Assembly (NCBI GenBank): GCA_009801085.1 | Contig: VNWV01000006.1 | Location: forward strand, 1,426,001-1,490,000 | DNA length: 64,000 nt | Direction: 5' to 3' | DNA from: Lasiodiplodia sp. COLG20 | Taxonomy: Eukaryota; Ascomycota; Dothideomycetes; Botryosphaeriales; Botryosphaeriaceae | Part shown: in pieces, positions 1 through 11,632 of the stretch | How the letters are laid out: the number at the start of each line of letters is the position of its first letter | Position numbering within the stretch: the first letter of the stretch is position 1 | Notes under the pieces: generated by a model | What the model saw: only the letters and a program-made list of their open reading frames with translations | Told to the model about the DNA's origin: nothing | Databases searched by the model: none | Made by a program: the position numbers and the translations under genes

Positions 1-374
1 AGGTCTTGCTTTGCTAGCCTTGATTCGAAGGCCTCTGCGTATGCATAAACCTGCCGAATAGATATGGAGCCGCACACACTATCAGGTGATATATGTATTG
101 ACCATGCGCCTAGGTTTTTAGACTTTCAGTTCTGGAACGATCCGTCTTTGAGCCCTAACCTACTAGTAGGCTGTACTGTTACCATTTTCGGCCGAAGCGC
201 CTTGGATACGAGGTCGACAAGTCATCACCCTCTCTTGGTTGGAATGCGTTGCTCTGCCTGGAATTAACTGCCCAGTATTAACGATAAGGTGAGTTTCAGA
301 GTTTGTGTTGTATCGGCTTGGGGCGCTTCGGCGTGTCTCCAGAAGCTGCTGCGAAAAAAGTTACATTCGTTCCT
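1..374. other. Intergenic left edge, no gene seen
   Basis: Only a short methionine-initiated frame (64-267, +) is present, with no recognisable motif and no splice context. It holds the 3' flank of the monooxygenase gene whose stop codon lies at 375-377. Confidence 0.6.
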
Positions 375-2459
375 CTAGTTCTCTACATTGACCGGCTGCA
401 TCCCCAAGCGGCCATTTTCAAACGCCTTTGACTTACGCTTGCTCAATTCTTCAATTCTGGCTTTCCTCGGAGCATCAGAGTCAGCACCGATTGCCTCGAG
501 CCACTTCGGGTCGATCTCTTTCACGTTCAGATAAGGCGACAGATCGGCGCCGGGCGTCTTGCTCTCACGCGTGAGGCCCATGCCTAGGAATGCCCACATG
601 TTGCGGCCATTTTGGTACTGAATCTCGTAGTCTTCGTAACGAGGCTCCTGTATCGCTTGCACTAAAGACGAGTCAGCCTCTGTTCCATTTGCCAGCTCCA
701 AAAACTTACTGTAATGCAGCGAAGAACCAGGCCACACGGCTGTGGAAGAGATGGATTAGCTCAAGTCTTGTCGAAGGTCTTGGAACTCACCGTTGATGCG
801 GCCAGTATCATTGTTCTTGTACCATGAGCGGCAGCTATCCTTCCACACGGTGTGCTTGTACCACTCTTGAGCGTGCTCATTGAAGAGATCGGTGACGTCC
901 TGTTTCGGCACGAAGCTCTTGATGTGCTCTTTCTGCATCTTCTTGATGCACTTTATAGTGTACTTGACGACTTCTCCCAACGGACCGGCAACGCTTCCAT
1001 TCTCGACCGGCCTGCGGAATTGTCAGTCGCTGTCACACAACTCACTTCGTCCTCACTTACCACGTCGGACCGATGTACATGAAGAAGTTGGGCATGTCGG
1101 GCACCGTGATCCCAAGGTAGCTCTCGGGCGCATCCTTCCACTTCTCGGCCAGGTTGACGCCGTTCTTGCCGACGACCGGGAAGCGCGGGCGGTAGGTGAC
1201 ATCGAAACCAGTGGCGCAGACGACGGTGTCGCACTTGCGCTCGACGCCATCAGCGCCGACGACGCCGTCCTCGGTCAGGCGCTCGACGGCGGTGAAGTGA
1301 ACGTCGACATTGTCCTTGGTGACGGCCTCCATGTACGGGTCGCCGGGTGTGACGCGCCTGCAGCCGATCTGGAAGCGAGGCGTAAAGCCCTCGACGAGGC
1401 GCGGGTCCCTGATCCACTTTTGCATGCGGGCGCGCATCTTGTCCTGGGCCTCCTTCTGCTTGGCGCTGTCGGCGTACATGACCTCGAAGATGTCGTTGAC
1501 CTGGTCCTCGATGCCCTTCGCGTGCGCCACCATCTTCCGCGGGTCGCGCCGGAACGCGTCCTTCATCTCGTCGGGGTACTCGACGATCTGCTCGGCGTTC
1601 TCGGTCATCTGCACGAACCAGACGCCGGTGCGCACGAAGACGTCGAGGTGGTCGACGTGCGGCTGCATGTGCGGCACCGTCTGGATGGAGCTGGCGCCCG
1701 AGCCGATGACGGCCACCCTCTCGCCCGCCCACTGCCGCTGCTGGTAGTCCGCTGGCCACCGCGCCGTGTGCACCACCCGCCCCTTGAACCTGTCCTTCAG
1801 CCCCGGCAGCGACGGCCACTTGAAGTTGTTCAGGATGCCCGTCGCGTACAGCAGCACGTCGCACTCCTCCTCGAACTCGCGCGGAGCCATGGTTCCCGCG
1901 CCGTCCGTCTGTCGTAGCCGTACGTGCCATTTCCCTGCGTCGTCGTTCCACCGCGCCTCGATGACCTCGGTGTTGAAGGTCATGTACTTGCGCAGGTCGA
2001 ACACCTCACACACCTTGTCCAGGTACTTCCAGATGTCTGGCGCGTACGAGTGGTACCGCGGCCAGTCTGGGTTGAGCGCGAAGCTGATCACTCAGAATAT
2101 GAGCTCGAGGCACAGAAACACGAGAGTGGGAATGCGGTGAACATGACTTACTTGTAAGTGTACGCATGGCTCGGGATATCGCAGGCGCACCCGGGATATC
2201 TGTTCTCCAGCCAGGTGCCGCCCATGTCCTCGTTCTTCTCGTAGATCTTAAACTCCACGTTTTCGCAGCTCTTTTGAATCTGATACGCCAACATGATCCC
2301 CGAGAAACCCGCGCCGATGGTGAGCACCTTCACCTTGCGTGTTGCCGGGTCGTCCAAGAGCATGTCTGGGATGTCGTAGCCTGCCGACCCAGGCGTCGAG
2401 TAGTCCCATCTTCCATTCTTGATGAAGTGTCGAGAAATACCGTTGAGGTCTGGTGCCAT
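375..2459 (-). CDS. Baeyer-Villiger-type flavin monooxygenase
   Basis: Predicted FAD/NADPH-dependent monooxygenase that would insert oxygen into ketones or oxidise other small molecules; the substrate is unknown. The rebuilt protein has 622 residues from five exons: 2459-2152, 2083-1061, 1011-791, 739-710 and 661-375. The N-terminal exon carries the FAD Rossmann motif GAGFSG, followed by GGTW and the ENRYPG segment. Exon 2 has the Baeyer-Villiger fingerprint [12 protein letters not shown] (FxGxxxHxxxW) and then the NADPH Rossmann motif GSGASS. All exon junctions keep phase (2, 2, 1, 1). The last intron (662-709) is 48 nt and free of stops, so an uninterrupted frame runs through it; splicing gives [17 protein letters not shown], which fits the family better. 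A TATA box lies 69-76 bp upstream of the ATG. The gene stands alone, with no biosynthetic cluster around it. The family is secure; substrate cannot be inferred. Confidence 0.88.
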
Positions 2460-4216
2460 GATTGGAAGTTATGGGATTGAAGAGACTTGGTGGTGTGAGA
2501 GACTGTCAATCCATCCGGATGCCAGCATATTTATAGGGAAGAGACGATATCCGAGTTGTGGTGCTTGCTGAAGGCACCACAATGCGGGGAATCAGCCAGT
2601 CTTCGGTCATGGCAGACGAGGTCGCTTCTGCAGCTCAGTGTCTACCTCTGCTGTCTCTACAACTTCTTCGACCAATAGCCACCGTCACGGTAAACAGCCC
2701 CACCTCGTCGCTCGCATTTGTCCACCCACAAGCAACGTCTGCTCCCCATAACCGACAGAGAGCCTAGGCAGGCTGGGCCATGAACCAAAACAGCGGATCT
2801 ACTACCACATTAGTGCATCAAAACCCTGCTGCCGTTACCAAGGGCGAGCCGATGACCCCGCTTCGCCGCGAACTTGAGAGGAAAGCGAGAAATACAGCAT
2901 TGCATGATGTCTATATGTCGCACAGAATCGGCAAGGATGGCGCCGCCTCGGCTCGTCTCGAACTGGTAAAGGAGAGGGCATAATCTAATCAACCAGGATC
3001 GGCCAATGGCATAAAAAACCACACAATGGCCGCCACGACTAATCAACAATTCCTTCCCGCAGATGAACAGTGCTGCCGGCTGTGGCGGCGGGGAACGGGA
3101 CGGGAATCGAAAATACCCGCGGGCACTGGCGTTGTTGGTGGGCCCTTGTGTGCACCTCAACGTCAATCCCGAGGTTGCGGGGCATGGGCCCCACATGCGC
3201 CTCCTCCTTCTTATTGCGGGGAGGACTGCTGTGCAGTTTATCTCCTTTCCTTTTTCTGCGACGTCGACATAATCAAGAGCATTGGTACATGATTACAAAT
3301 ACGAACTTCTTGCAAGTGTTGGCTTATGCAAGAAACGCTCTAAAGGTAATAACTGTATGAACGCCTCTGTATGTACGTCAGCTTCAGATGACGCGAGATG
3401 ATGTGCGTGTGGACCCGGGATACCATCTTCCCGTGGACCGAGTGGAACCCACTGTTTCGTGATCGTTCAGGGATGACCGGCAATGAGGTCACCTACAGCT
3501 GTCCCTGCTTCCGTCTTTCCTACAACCGATAACCGATAACCGATATATGCCTAGTGACATATAACCCCAAAATCCGACGCCTCGCGTAGATAAGAGAACT
3601 TGAAGCGTTGTGTGAACTTTGCTGCTGCACGAGCTTATGTCATGAACTCACTTGAAATACCAAGCTTATCCAAATCATGACTTCAGTCAGTTCGCGTATG
3701 TAACCGTGTGACGAAGCTTCGGGCACACTGCTTTAGGATGTCGGATGTCGCTGTCAGTGCGGTCCGCGGGATGTCGTAAAATGGAGATGAGGATTCTAGG
3801 AAGCTCATGATGTAACGCAGTCTAATTGTTAAATGCAATCCGCAATCCCGGTCTAAGCTGGCATTCGCTCTAGACCTGTGTATTTCTAATCGTCAAAGAT
3901 GCTACAAGTATCGTACATTGCTCGTAGAAGAACGTAAGGCAGAAAATCCAAGGGGATACGGGGGGGTGGCGGTAATGAACGATGACATGAATTCTAGAAA
4001 ACAACACAAGAAAGAGGGCGAAAAACACCAAAGCAAATACAAGAGGGGATGATGTCCCTTGAGCGGCCCAATTAATCCGCTACACTCACCGCCGTACCAT
4101 TCCAATCCAGCGCCTAATGTGGGGGGGAATATTTGTCGTTACAGTCGCAACAAAAGCGATCTTTTCGTCAACAGGAAAATCATACTCTCAACAAAACCGA
4201 GGGCAAGGGGCTCTCT
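2460..4216. other. Intergenic, 1.75 kb, no gene seen
   Basis: Apart from the TATA region I see only short frames on both strands without motifs or coherent splice sites. A small direct repeat of the type ataaccgataaccgata occurs near 3530-3545. The right end is the 3' flank of the sorting nexin. Confidence 0.5.
2528..2535 (-). promoter_or_regulatory. TATA box of the monooxygenase gene
   Basis: On the minus strand the octamer TATAAATA lies about 70 bp before the start codon at 2459. Most neighbouring housekeeping genes lack such a perfect TATA, which suggests inducible expression of this gene. Confidence 0.5.
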
Positions 4217-7200
4217 CTATGCCGTCACTGCCCTAACCGCTTGAAGAAGCAGTCCAAACATGAATCCTCTAGAAACGTCTTCAACTTGCAGGCAATCAAA
4301 CACCTTGCCGAGAGCCTCTCCGCTCGCTGCCTGGCCCATCACGCTCGTGAGTGCCTGAGGCATACCGCGCTCAACGAGCAGCTTGCGGGCTTTGACGCGG
4401 AGTTTCTCCTTCTCCTCGTCGCTCATCGGCACAGGCCATTTCTTCCTCTCCTCTTCCGTGGGCATGGTGTTGAACCGCAACTTTTGAAGGTGTGATGCAA
4501 TACCCGCGTCGGACGAGTTCGCCTCCAGCACCGTGTCCTGCAGGAGGACGCGGATGCTCTCGAGTTGTGGGTTTCCGGGTCGAAGAAGGAACGTTTTGGC
4601 AGCTCCGAGAAGAGTCTTCCGGATCTGCCAGGCTGAAGAAAGGGTATAAAGCTCGTTGATGATGGCGAAAAAAAGCTCCACCGCCATCTGCGTCTCGTTC
4701 TCGTTTAGCGGTGCTTTTAGCTTAGACTCGGCCTTTGCTTTGCCAGGGTCCGTCTGCGCGCGTGTAAACTTGGGCGGGCTGACCCCCCGGCCGGACTCGC
4801 TGAGCATCGACTCCCTAGCCGTTGAAGCCCTTGAGAGGCGCCTAGACTCCTCGCTTCGACTGCTGCGCTTCCGCTCTCGTTCCGGACTCGGGGGTTCACC
4901 GTAAGAATCCGAGATGTCGGATGGTGGAGGGGGAAGGTTGAGGATCTGATCGCCACCCATGAGTGGTGAGAAATCCAGACTTTCTCTTTGCGATGGTGCT
5001 CTACTCGGATTACGGCTGTGTGTCCTGCTTCCATAAACCGAAGACCTCGACGAGTTTGGCCGAGGCTTGTTTTCAGTGTCTTCCGGGTTGTAACTCGGCC
5101 GACGTTCCATTTGAGCAATGGGGGCCGGTTGCTGATCGACGACCGGGAGGCTGCGAATGCTCTCTTGACTGCGACGGCCAACGGGACTGCGAACACTCTC
5201 TGTGCTTCGTCTACCGCCGGTGGACAGAATGCTCTCGGACCTCAAATGGGAGGCATTGGGTAGCTCGGAGACGGTGCTTTCTGCTCTCCTGTGCCTGTTT
5301 GCCGCGGGCGCCTCTTCCGCCTTGTTGCTGTTGGTTGGGGGGTTGGCCATGCTCTTTCTCTTCGGTCCCAAGCTGCCAAATACTCCAGTGACACCGCCGA
5401 AGATTGCTTTGCCACCAGCCGCAGCCTGGTTCGGAGCCTTGGACAAAGTGTCAAACATTCCTTTGCCCATCTGCTCGAATGCGGACGGAGTGGGCCAACC
5501 GAATCCCTTGTTCACTCCCGGAGTGCCGGTGTCCTTTTCGAGGAACCTCTTCAGGCCTTCGCTCTCGGCCAGCGGCTGCCATCGAACAGCGTCGTTCAGG
5601 TACCTTTCCAGTTCCCCACGGAGCGAGTTCTTGGTATGGCCCTTCCACACCGGCAGGCTCGGATGAGATTCTGTGAATCCAACCCCGGAAACGACGGATA
5701 TCCGTCGTAGAACCTCATGCAAAGTCTCGAAATCCGCATATTTCCTTGAGATCATCCAACCAGAGTAGGCATGGATGGCAGGCTCGATCTGGACGAAGTA
5801 GTCGCCCACCGGCTTCGATTTTACTATAGACTTGTCTCCAGGAAGAGAGTCGTCGAAAATGGAAATGCTTGCGTTGTGCAGCGTTAAAGGCGGCGGTTTG
5901 CTGACGCTCTGGGGGCGTCCGCCCAGGGCTGTCGGAGTGGGCGAGGTGACAATCTGGTCGAAGCTGGTGAACGCCTGCTTTGGTGCTGTTGACGTGGATT
6001 TGGGCGACTTTTCCTCATCCGATGAAGATTTTCGGACTGAATCGCTTGTTGGATCTCTCACCTTCGAAGATTCCTGCAGGCTGGTCTTTCCAATGACCGA
6101 GTCGTGAAGAGACTGGGTACGCTCTTCGTTCTGGTCGCTCTGGGATGACGTCGGCGTGAACGCTTCCTGCGTTGTGCCATCCGAGACCTCATCACTGAGT
6201 CCCGAAGTGGATTTCTTTCTATCCAACTTCGTCTCATCCTTGTCGTGGGGCTTGGCTGCCTCTTCCTCCTGGATCATTTGTGTCAGCCGTTGGGCCTCCT
6301 TCATCGCTTCATCCATGGCTTCCTGAGCTTTGCTGACAACCCGACGGTGCGTTGCATTGGTCTGGGCACTGCCTGCATGCTCCTTCTCCACAGTCTCCGC
6401 GGCCTCCACCTGGCTCTTAACGTCCTCGAGCTTATTGCCCTTCGAACCTTCAACTCCAGCGTCTATTTCTTTCATAAGCTCCGGCTCGCCTTCCTCCAGC
6501 ATGTAGACTATCCAGCCATTGATCCATTCGGGCTTAGACATGGTAGTCAGGGCCATCTCAAAGACAACCCTGGCAAGAATTTGCCTCAGGAATATGCGTG
6601 CCGGCTTGCAGTTGTAGGTCTTCGGCTCCAAATAATTTTCCAAAATATCCTCTGCAACAGCATCAAATTTCTTCTCCTGGTGCTTTCTATCCAAAACGTT
6701 CGCCAACTTGCTTTCCGGTTTAAGCCGCAGGTATGATTGGACCGCCTCGACGGCGGTTGAAGACGGAGAGCTCCCAATGGCATCGGACAGTTCGTTCAGG
6801 AAAACAATCATGATGGCGGATGAATTGGTAAGGTACTCGAGAAAGAAGTCTGCCGGACGCTTCCGGGCGAGGTGGTTGGAAACGGAGAGGATGAAGGCCG
6901 TCAAGGTCTGGCGGCACGCATTCGGAAATGCCATTTCGGCGGGCACGATTGGGCCGTACCAGAATCTGTAGAGCCATCAGCTACACTCCCAACAAAAGTG
7001 GACGTTAGCCAGATGTCGCGTGACGCACTTGATATAGTCGCGGACGATGGCATCGGTCAGGTCGGTCAGCGCGGCGGAGGTCTCGGGCTGGAATGCGGAG
7101 TAGTCCAGCTGCTTGCCCGAGAAGAGCTGGATATCAACGTCGGAATCCCGCCGGCGGGAAGACTGGGCGTCTTTGCTCTGGGCGCGCACGTCCATGACCC

Positions 7201-7603
7201 TCTTGATGATGTCAAGGCCGATCTCCTTGCGGCGGCGGTCTTCGGCGGCGCGGGTAGCATCGTCGGGGAAGCCATGGAGAGAGCCTTCCCACTGGGCGTG
7301 CAGCACGATGCCTCCGACGACTCCGATGAGGACGAGGCCGACTCTTCCAAGCACCAGGTAGGTCGTAGCTCCCAGACCCACCAGGCAGGCACCGAGCGTC
7401 TCGTTTGTAGCGGTCGACAGGAACTTCAGCGCGCGGTCGGTCAGCGCCTGCAGGTTGACGGGCGGCGGCGGCGGCGACGGCGGCATGTCGCCGGCTGGCG
7501 GGTCTACGGCGGCGGGGGGCGCGGCATGGCTGGTGTCGTCGTGGGCGGGTTGCGGCGAGTCGCTGGGCGGCTGCGCAGGCGACTTGTCGGTGGAGGTGCT
7601 CAT
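4217..7603 (-). CDS. PXA/PX/nexin-C sorting nexin (Mdm1/SNX13-14-25 type)
   Basis: Predicted membrane-associated sorting nexin linking endomembranes through phosphoinositide binding. Exon 1 is 7603-7029 and exon 2 is 6965-4217. The 63-nt intron joins DYIK to FWYGPI in phase 2, giving 1107 residues. Order of parts: a proline-rich N-terminus, a hydrophobic hairpin (residues about 75-125, LGACLVGLGATTYLVLGRVG onward), a PXA domain (about 175-375), a disordered acidic/serine stretch, a PX domain with the RKYADFETLHEVLRR segment, a second disordered region, and a C-terminal nexin-C domain ending near LQAVRAVTA. A TTG lies in frame upstream at 7669, but the first ATG is at 7603. It is divergent from the RING gene, with 291 bp between starts. 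The domain layout is that of ER-anchored nexins that act at membrane contact sites; that role is inferred from the family. Confidence 0.88.
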
Positions 7604-7894
7604 GGCTCTGGGTGCCTGGAAGCGCGCATTTGCTCTGTGGAGGACTCGAGGAGACTTGAGGCTACACAAAAGCTGGGAGGGCGGCTAAGGGGCTGAGGCT
7701 TGGGGCGTTTCTAATTGTGTGTACGTTCCTGAGCGAAGTAAGCTGATGCTGATCGGAGGGCGCGCACGGGGGGCACGCACCGGGGAAGGGATCACCGCCA
7801 GGGCAGCCAGGATGACGCAGCACGGACTAAAAGCTTGTTGCGCGCTGATCCAAAATTTGTGAGAACTCCAGCGAAAAAAAAATCACTGCCCGCC

Positions 7895-8721
7895 ATGGAT
7901 GCCTGCGTCGCCTGCCAGAACCCGCTGATCATCGAGGTCGACTACAGCGACAGCGAGGATGACGTCCAAATGGGCGGCTCCAGCAGTGCTGCTGCCAGCG
8001 GCCCCCAAACCGTCCCCGACGACGTGCATCTGAACTGTGGATGCCACTTCCACTGGTAATTCCGTGTTTGGATTCCTCGCCGTGCGCAGCCAATCTCAGC
8101 TAACGCGTCCCCAGGGAGTGTCTGCTGGAGGCGTATTCCGTCACCGAGTGCCCCAACTGTCACGCTAGCATCGTGTCCACCGCCCCCGACGGCGGCCAAC
8201 AGGTCCTGAGCCACATTCACAACGAGGGCGGCCAGCAGCAGAATGTCGACATCCTGCCGCTGCTCAGCGAGGAGGGCTACCTCAAGGCCTACCCGGAGGA
8301 ACGCAAATGCCGCGCATTCCTCGAGTTCTGCCGCGACGGCGACGTTGACGCGGTGATTCACATGCTGCAGGACGTCGATAGCGACGAGGAGGACGCTATG
8401 CAGGATGGTCCTAAAATCGACATCCTGCGCTATCAGGACACGCTGGGCGAGATGCAGTCTGGCCTCCACGCCGCGGTGCAGGGCGGAAGCGAGGAGGTCG
8501 TATGGCTGCTCCTGCTCCTGGCCTCGAATTTGGACTACTCTCAATTTCCCCAGGAGGTCTTCGACGCCGCAAAGCAATTTGGTGTGGAGAGAGAAGATCA
8601 GACTGGCAAGGAAGACATCCGGACATTGAAGGACGCCCAGGGCCGTACTGCCGAAGCTCTGGCCGCACAGATGGGAGGAGTCTGGGCCGGCTGGCCTGGC
8701 ACGGGGAGGCTCGGAGTCTGA
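7895..8721 (+). CDS. Small RING-finger/ankyrin-like protein
   Basis: Probable E3-like adaptor of 255 residues; I do not recognise a characterised orthologue. Exon 1 is 7895-8055 and exon 2 is 8115-8721, joined in phase 2 across a 59-nt intron; the joint completes the zinc-binding motif. Putative zinc ligands are C4 and C7, then C48, C50 or H51, H53 and C56, and C66 and C69 (CPNC). This is a RING-like layout with a long first loop (residues 8-47) rich in Asp/Ser, and a cysteine where RING-H2 has histidine. The C-terminal half has ankyrin-like helices (CRAFLEFCRDGDVDAVIHML and LHAAVQGGSEEVVWLLL) separated by an acidic stretch. Without splicing, the RING would be split between frames, so the intron is well supported. 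Confidence 0.75.
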
Positions 8722-9217
8722 TTGAAGGAGCCAGCAGAGGCCACCGATTTTCGATCTGAAGCACAGCAGTGCAGATCCGCACCAAACCAAGAATAGCAAT
8801 CAGGCGGCCGTGACGGCCTCAAGGAGCTCGCCGTGACCGGTGACAGCGCACCGACAGACGTCATGTACGCGTCGTCGTGGCAGTACATATGCAGGTGGCC
8901 CGACCGCCCGAATTGGGATTCTCAGGGTCGACAACGCATAGACTAAGAGCCTCGAAGCAGAAAAAAGAAACGAAGCAGATGTTTCAATAATCGTATTTAT
9001 CCTCCCATCATTGCCAAGTGCTATGCCGAAGCAAACACGCGACTTCTAAAGTTCAAAAGAAAAACAGGAGGACTGGTAGTTGTTCTCCGCCGTCCGAGTG
9101 AAGTCCAAAGCATTCAAAGTTGATGACACCATGCCAGACTCAAAGAAGAAGGCGGTTGATGCTTGGTTGCAAGCATCGCGACTAGACCTAACACAGCGAA
9201 GATGCCAGAGCCAGCGC
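8722..9217. other. Convergent intergenic region, no gene seen
   Basis: It lies between the stops of the RING gene (+) and the thioesterase (-). An A-rich stretch near 8960-9000 could hold 3' processing signals for both; there is no coding signal. Confidence 0.5.
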
Positions 9218-9664
9218 TCACATCTTGACAAACTTCGTGTGGCTGCCCGTGGCAATGACGGGCCCGGCATTGCCGTCGACGACTTTACTGATGGTCACGC
9301 TTGTGAAAGCCAGCGTTCCCCCCACCTTGTTCGCCCTACCTTCGACCTCGATCGTGTCGCCCTCCTTCGCGGACGAGACGTAGGTGACGTGTATGTCGGT
9401 AGACACACCGTTCTTGTCCCGCAAGTCCCACGAGGAGATGGCCAGGCCGCCAGCCCAGTCGATCAAGGTGGCAGAGACGCTTCCATGCATAATGGCCTTG
9501 GAATTGACATGGTTCTTCGATAGGGGAAGGCGTGCGCGAACGACGCCTTTGGATGCGTGGACAATCTGGATATCTGCGAGCAGAAACTCGTAGATGGCGC
9601 TAATGGGCTTGATGCGAGCCCAGCATTGCTCCACGTGAGCCTTGATCTCCTCGTTGGTGGCCAT
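9218..9664 (-). CDS. Hotdog-fold acyl-CoA thioesterase (ACOT13/THEM2-like)
   Basis: Predicted to hydrolyse acyl-CoA thioesters to free acid and CoA. It is a single-exon protein of 148 residues starting at ATG 9664. The hotdog signature is visible: HVNSKAIMHGSVSATLIDWA, where the asparagine, the HG pair and the aspartate on the long helix are the typical catalytic elements, followed by the strands DIHVTYVSSAKEGDTIEVEG and LAFTSVTI. Length matches single-domain PaaI/ACOT13 proteins. No peroxisomal PTS1 tripeptide is present (it ends FVKM), so a cytosolic or mitochondrial site is more likely. It is divergent from an alpha/beta hydrolase, sharing a promoter of about 380 bp. Confidence 0.88.
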   Translation of the reverse strand: MATNEEIKAHVEQCWARIKPISAIYEFLLADIQIVHASKGVVRARLPLSKNHVNSKAIMHGSVSATLIDWAGGLAISSWDLRDKNGVSTDIHVTYVSSAKEGDTIEVEGRANKVGGTLAFTSVTISKVVDGNAGPVIATGSHTKFVKM

Positions 9665-10045
9665 GTTGTGCGGGGAGATGGGGTGTTTGGTTTCTTAAGG
9701 AGAAAAGTGTTGAGACGAGGAGTCGGCGATGTTTTCTCGCCGAGTGGCTTACGTTATCTGAAGCCTAGCTATTTGCGGACTAGGTCTTGTGCAACGCTCA
9801 AGGCACCTGAAACTGGCTGACCTCGTGCTTCAACTTCAACCACAAGCCAGCCCCGTGTCTCGCAGGAGTCAGCCCGAGAGAAACAGGCTGCAGTTGGTCT
9901 TTAAGACAATGGAGCGCCTTTAGAGTGGTTTCAATTCAAACCCAACTTTTTGCTTGTATTCCTAACGTCATCATTTGCGTATGAACCCTTGCTTCAGCTC
10001 TCCATTGCTTTCTTTCGATTCAATTATTCCGATCAACTCGTCAAC
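9665..10045. other. Shared divergent promoter region
   Basis: 381 bp between the start codons of the thioesterase (-) and the hydrolase (+). No TATA consensus or repeated element stands out. Confidence 0.5.
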
Positions 10046-11224
10046 ATGTCGTTCATGGTGAATTGGTTCGAACCGACTTTCAATGCATTCAACCCGTTCA
10101 ATTCCCTCCCCTTCGACCTCCGCTGGCGGCTCCTCGTCTTCCAACCCATCGTCCTCTTGATCAATTTAATGAAATATATACCCTGGGTTCTCTCTCACAG
10201 CTACACCACGATACATATCCCCAACCGGCACGGCGCTCATCTCCGAACCCTGATTTTTCACCCACCGGTCCTCAAATCTCAAAGAGACAAACAGCCCACA
10301 GCCCTTGCCCCTCTCCATGTCTCCATTCATGCCGGAGGATTCATGGGCGGCATTCCAGAATACAACGCCGCATTCGCCTCGCTTCTCTCCTCCCACACTG
10401 GCGCCATCGTCGTCTTACCCAGCTACCGGTTCGCGCCGCTCCACCCCTTCCCTGCCGCCATCGACGACATAGACGACGTCTTCGCCTGGCTGCGATCCCA
10501 CGCCGCACAACGCCTCGGCGCCGACCCATCCCTCCTCACCGTCAGCGGCTTCAGCGCCGGCGCGAACCTCGCGCTCGCAGCCACGCAGCAGCAGCCAGAC
10601 CACCCCAGCGCCAGCGCCAGCGCCACGGCCACCACGACCGAAATCAAAGCCAGCGTGACCTTCTACGCGCCCGTCGACCTCCGCTCCCCGCCGCACGAGA
10701 AGCCCAAGCCCGCCGGCTTCCCGGGGATCGCGGGCCCGATAGCGGCCATCCTGCCGCTCTCGGACGCGTACGTCGCCAGGAGGAGCCCGGGGGCTCTGGG
10801 ACCACTCGATGACCAGAAGAACCTGACGGACCCGCGCCTGCACCCGGCGCTGGCGGAGCTGCGCACGCTGCCCGAGCGCATGCTGTTCGTCATTCCGACG
10901 CTGGACATCCTGCTGCACGAGCAGCTGGTGTTTGTGGAGCGGTTGAGGCGAGAGCTGGCGGAAAGTGGTAGTAGTAGCGACGGTAGGAGGGCTGTAGAGA
11001 GTCTGATTGTGGAGGGGCAGTGGCATGGGTGGGTTGAACGTGGGTCCTCCCTCCCCCCTTTGCGTGGAAGAAAGGAGAAAATAAGCAATGAAAAGTTGAC
11101 TGATACTGGTATCGTAGAACCTGATTTCACGACTGATACGAAAACGAAGTACGAGGCGTTTGATGCGGCAGTTGGATTTATTCGTGAAACGCATCGACAG
11201 CATGGGTGGGAATGGGCGGCATGA
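10046..11224 (+). CDS. Alpha/beta hydrolase fold-3 (HSL/esterase-like)
   Basis: Predicted esterase or lipase-like carboxylic-ester hydrolase of 392 residues, single exon. I chose ATG 10046 because the 32 codons upstream are open only from a TTG. Catalytic elements of the hormone-sensitive-lipase family: the oxyanion HAGG at residues 95-98, nucleophile S170 in GFSAG, D287 in PTLDIL and H327 in QWHGW. A hydrophobic N-terminal segment (about residues 28-50) could be a membrane anchor. After the histidine there is an unusual basic/polar stretch of about 40 residues before the terminal helix (YEAFDAAVGFIRETH); part of it might be a retained intron, but I see no clearly better splicing. A second, distinct hydrolase of this family lies at 41.5 kb. 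Confidence 0.85.
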   Translation: MSFMVNWFEPTFNAFNPFNSLPFDLRWRLLVFQPIVLLINLMKYIPWVLSHSYTTIHIPNRHGAHLRTLIFHPPVLKSQRDKQPTALAPLHVSIHAGGFMGGIPEYNAAFASLLSSHTGAIVVLPSYRFAPLHPFPAAIDDIDDVFAWLRSHAAQRLGADPSLLTVSGFSAGANLALAATQQQPDHPSASASATATTTEIKASVTFYAPVDLRSPPHEKPKPAGFPGIAGPIAAILPLSDAYVARRSPGALGPLDDQKNLTDPRLHPALAELRTLPERMLFVIPTLDILLHEQLVFVERLRRELAESGSSSDGRRAVESLIVEGQWHGWVERGSSLPPLRGRKEKISNEKLTDTGIVEPDFTTDTKTKYEAFDAAVGFIRETHRQHGWEWAA

Positions 11225-11632
11225 GATCGATGCACATGCATGCTTCTGGGGTCTGCACATGGCTCTGAGACAACTGGGCTACTTGGCACCTTCAGACAAT
11301 CTCCGCTTGGTGTGGTCCTCCTATAAGCCTGGACGATCACTGACGAATCTGTTTACACCGGCAGTGCACCCTATTCGCTGCTGAGATCTACCCTCGAATT
11401 GAACATGAAACCAATCGCAGCTCAGTTCCACAAGGCACCTTCCTCTCTTAATTGATCATGTTGGATTTACAATGGCTCCTACTGTAAAGTTGCTGATATT
11501 TCGTAGCTGGACATAACAAATAATCTTTCACAAGTGCTCCAAAGGCGCTGCGTACATCATGAATCAAAAAAGAACGAGCAGGTCAAGGAAATGGAACGCC
11601 GCATAATGCATACCACCTTTGGCCTCGCCAGC
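11225..11632. other. Convergent intergenic region, no gene seen
   Basis: 3' flanks of the hydrolase (+) and PEX7 (-). No coding signal or structured element recognised. Confidence 0.5.

Noticed and set aside
880..1917. 345-codon open frame on the + strand opposite the monooxygenase
   Set aside because: Antisense shadow of a GC-rich exon; composition is mirror-like (Ala/Asp/Arg/Val/Leu-rich), with no domain or start context.
375..2459. Secondary-metabolite gene cluster around the monooxygenase
   Set aside because: No polyketide synthase, peptide synthetase, terpene cyclase, P450 or cluster regulator is present; the neighbours are housekeeping genes.
10415..11260. 281-codon minus-strand frame opposite the first hydrolase
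   Set aside because: Shadow of the coding strand, which has a complete Ser-Asp-His triad; no features of its own.
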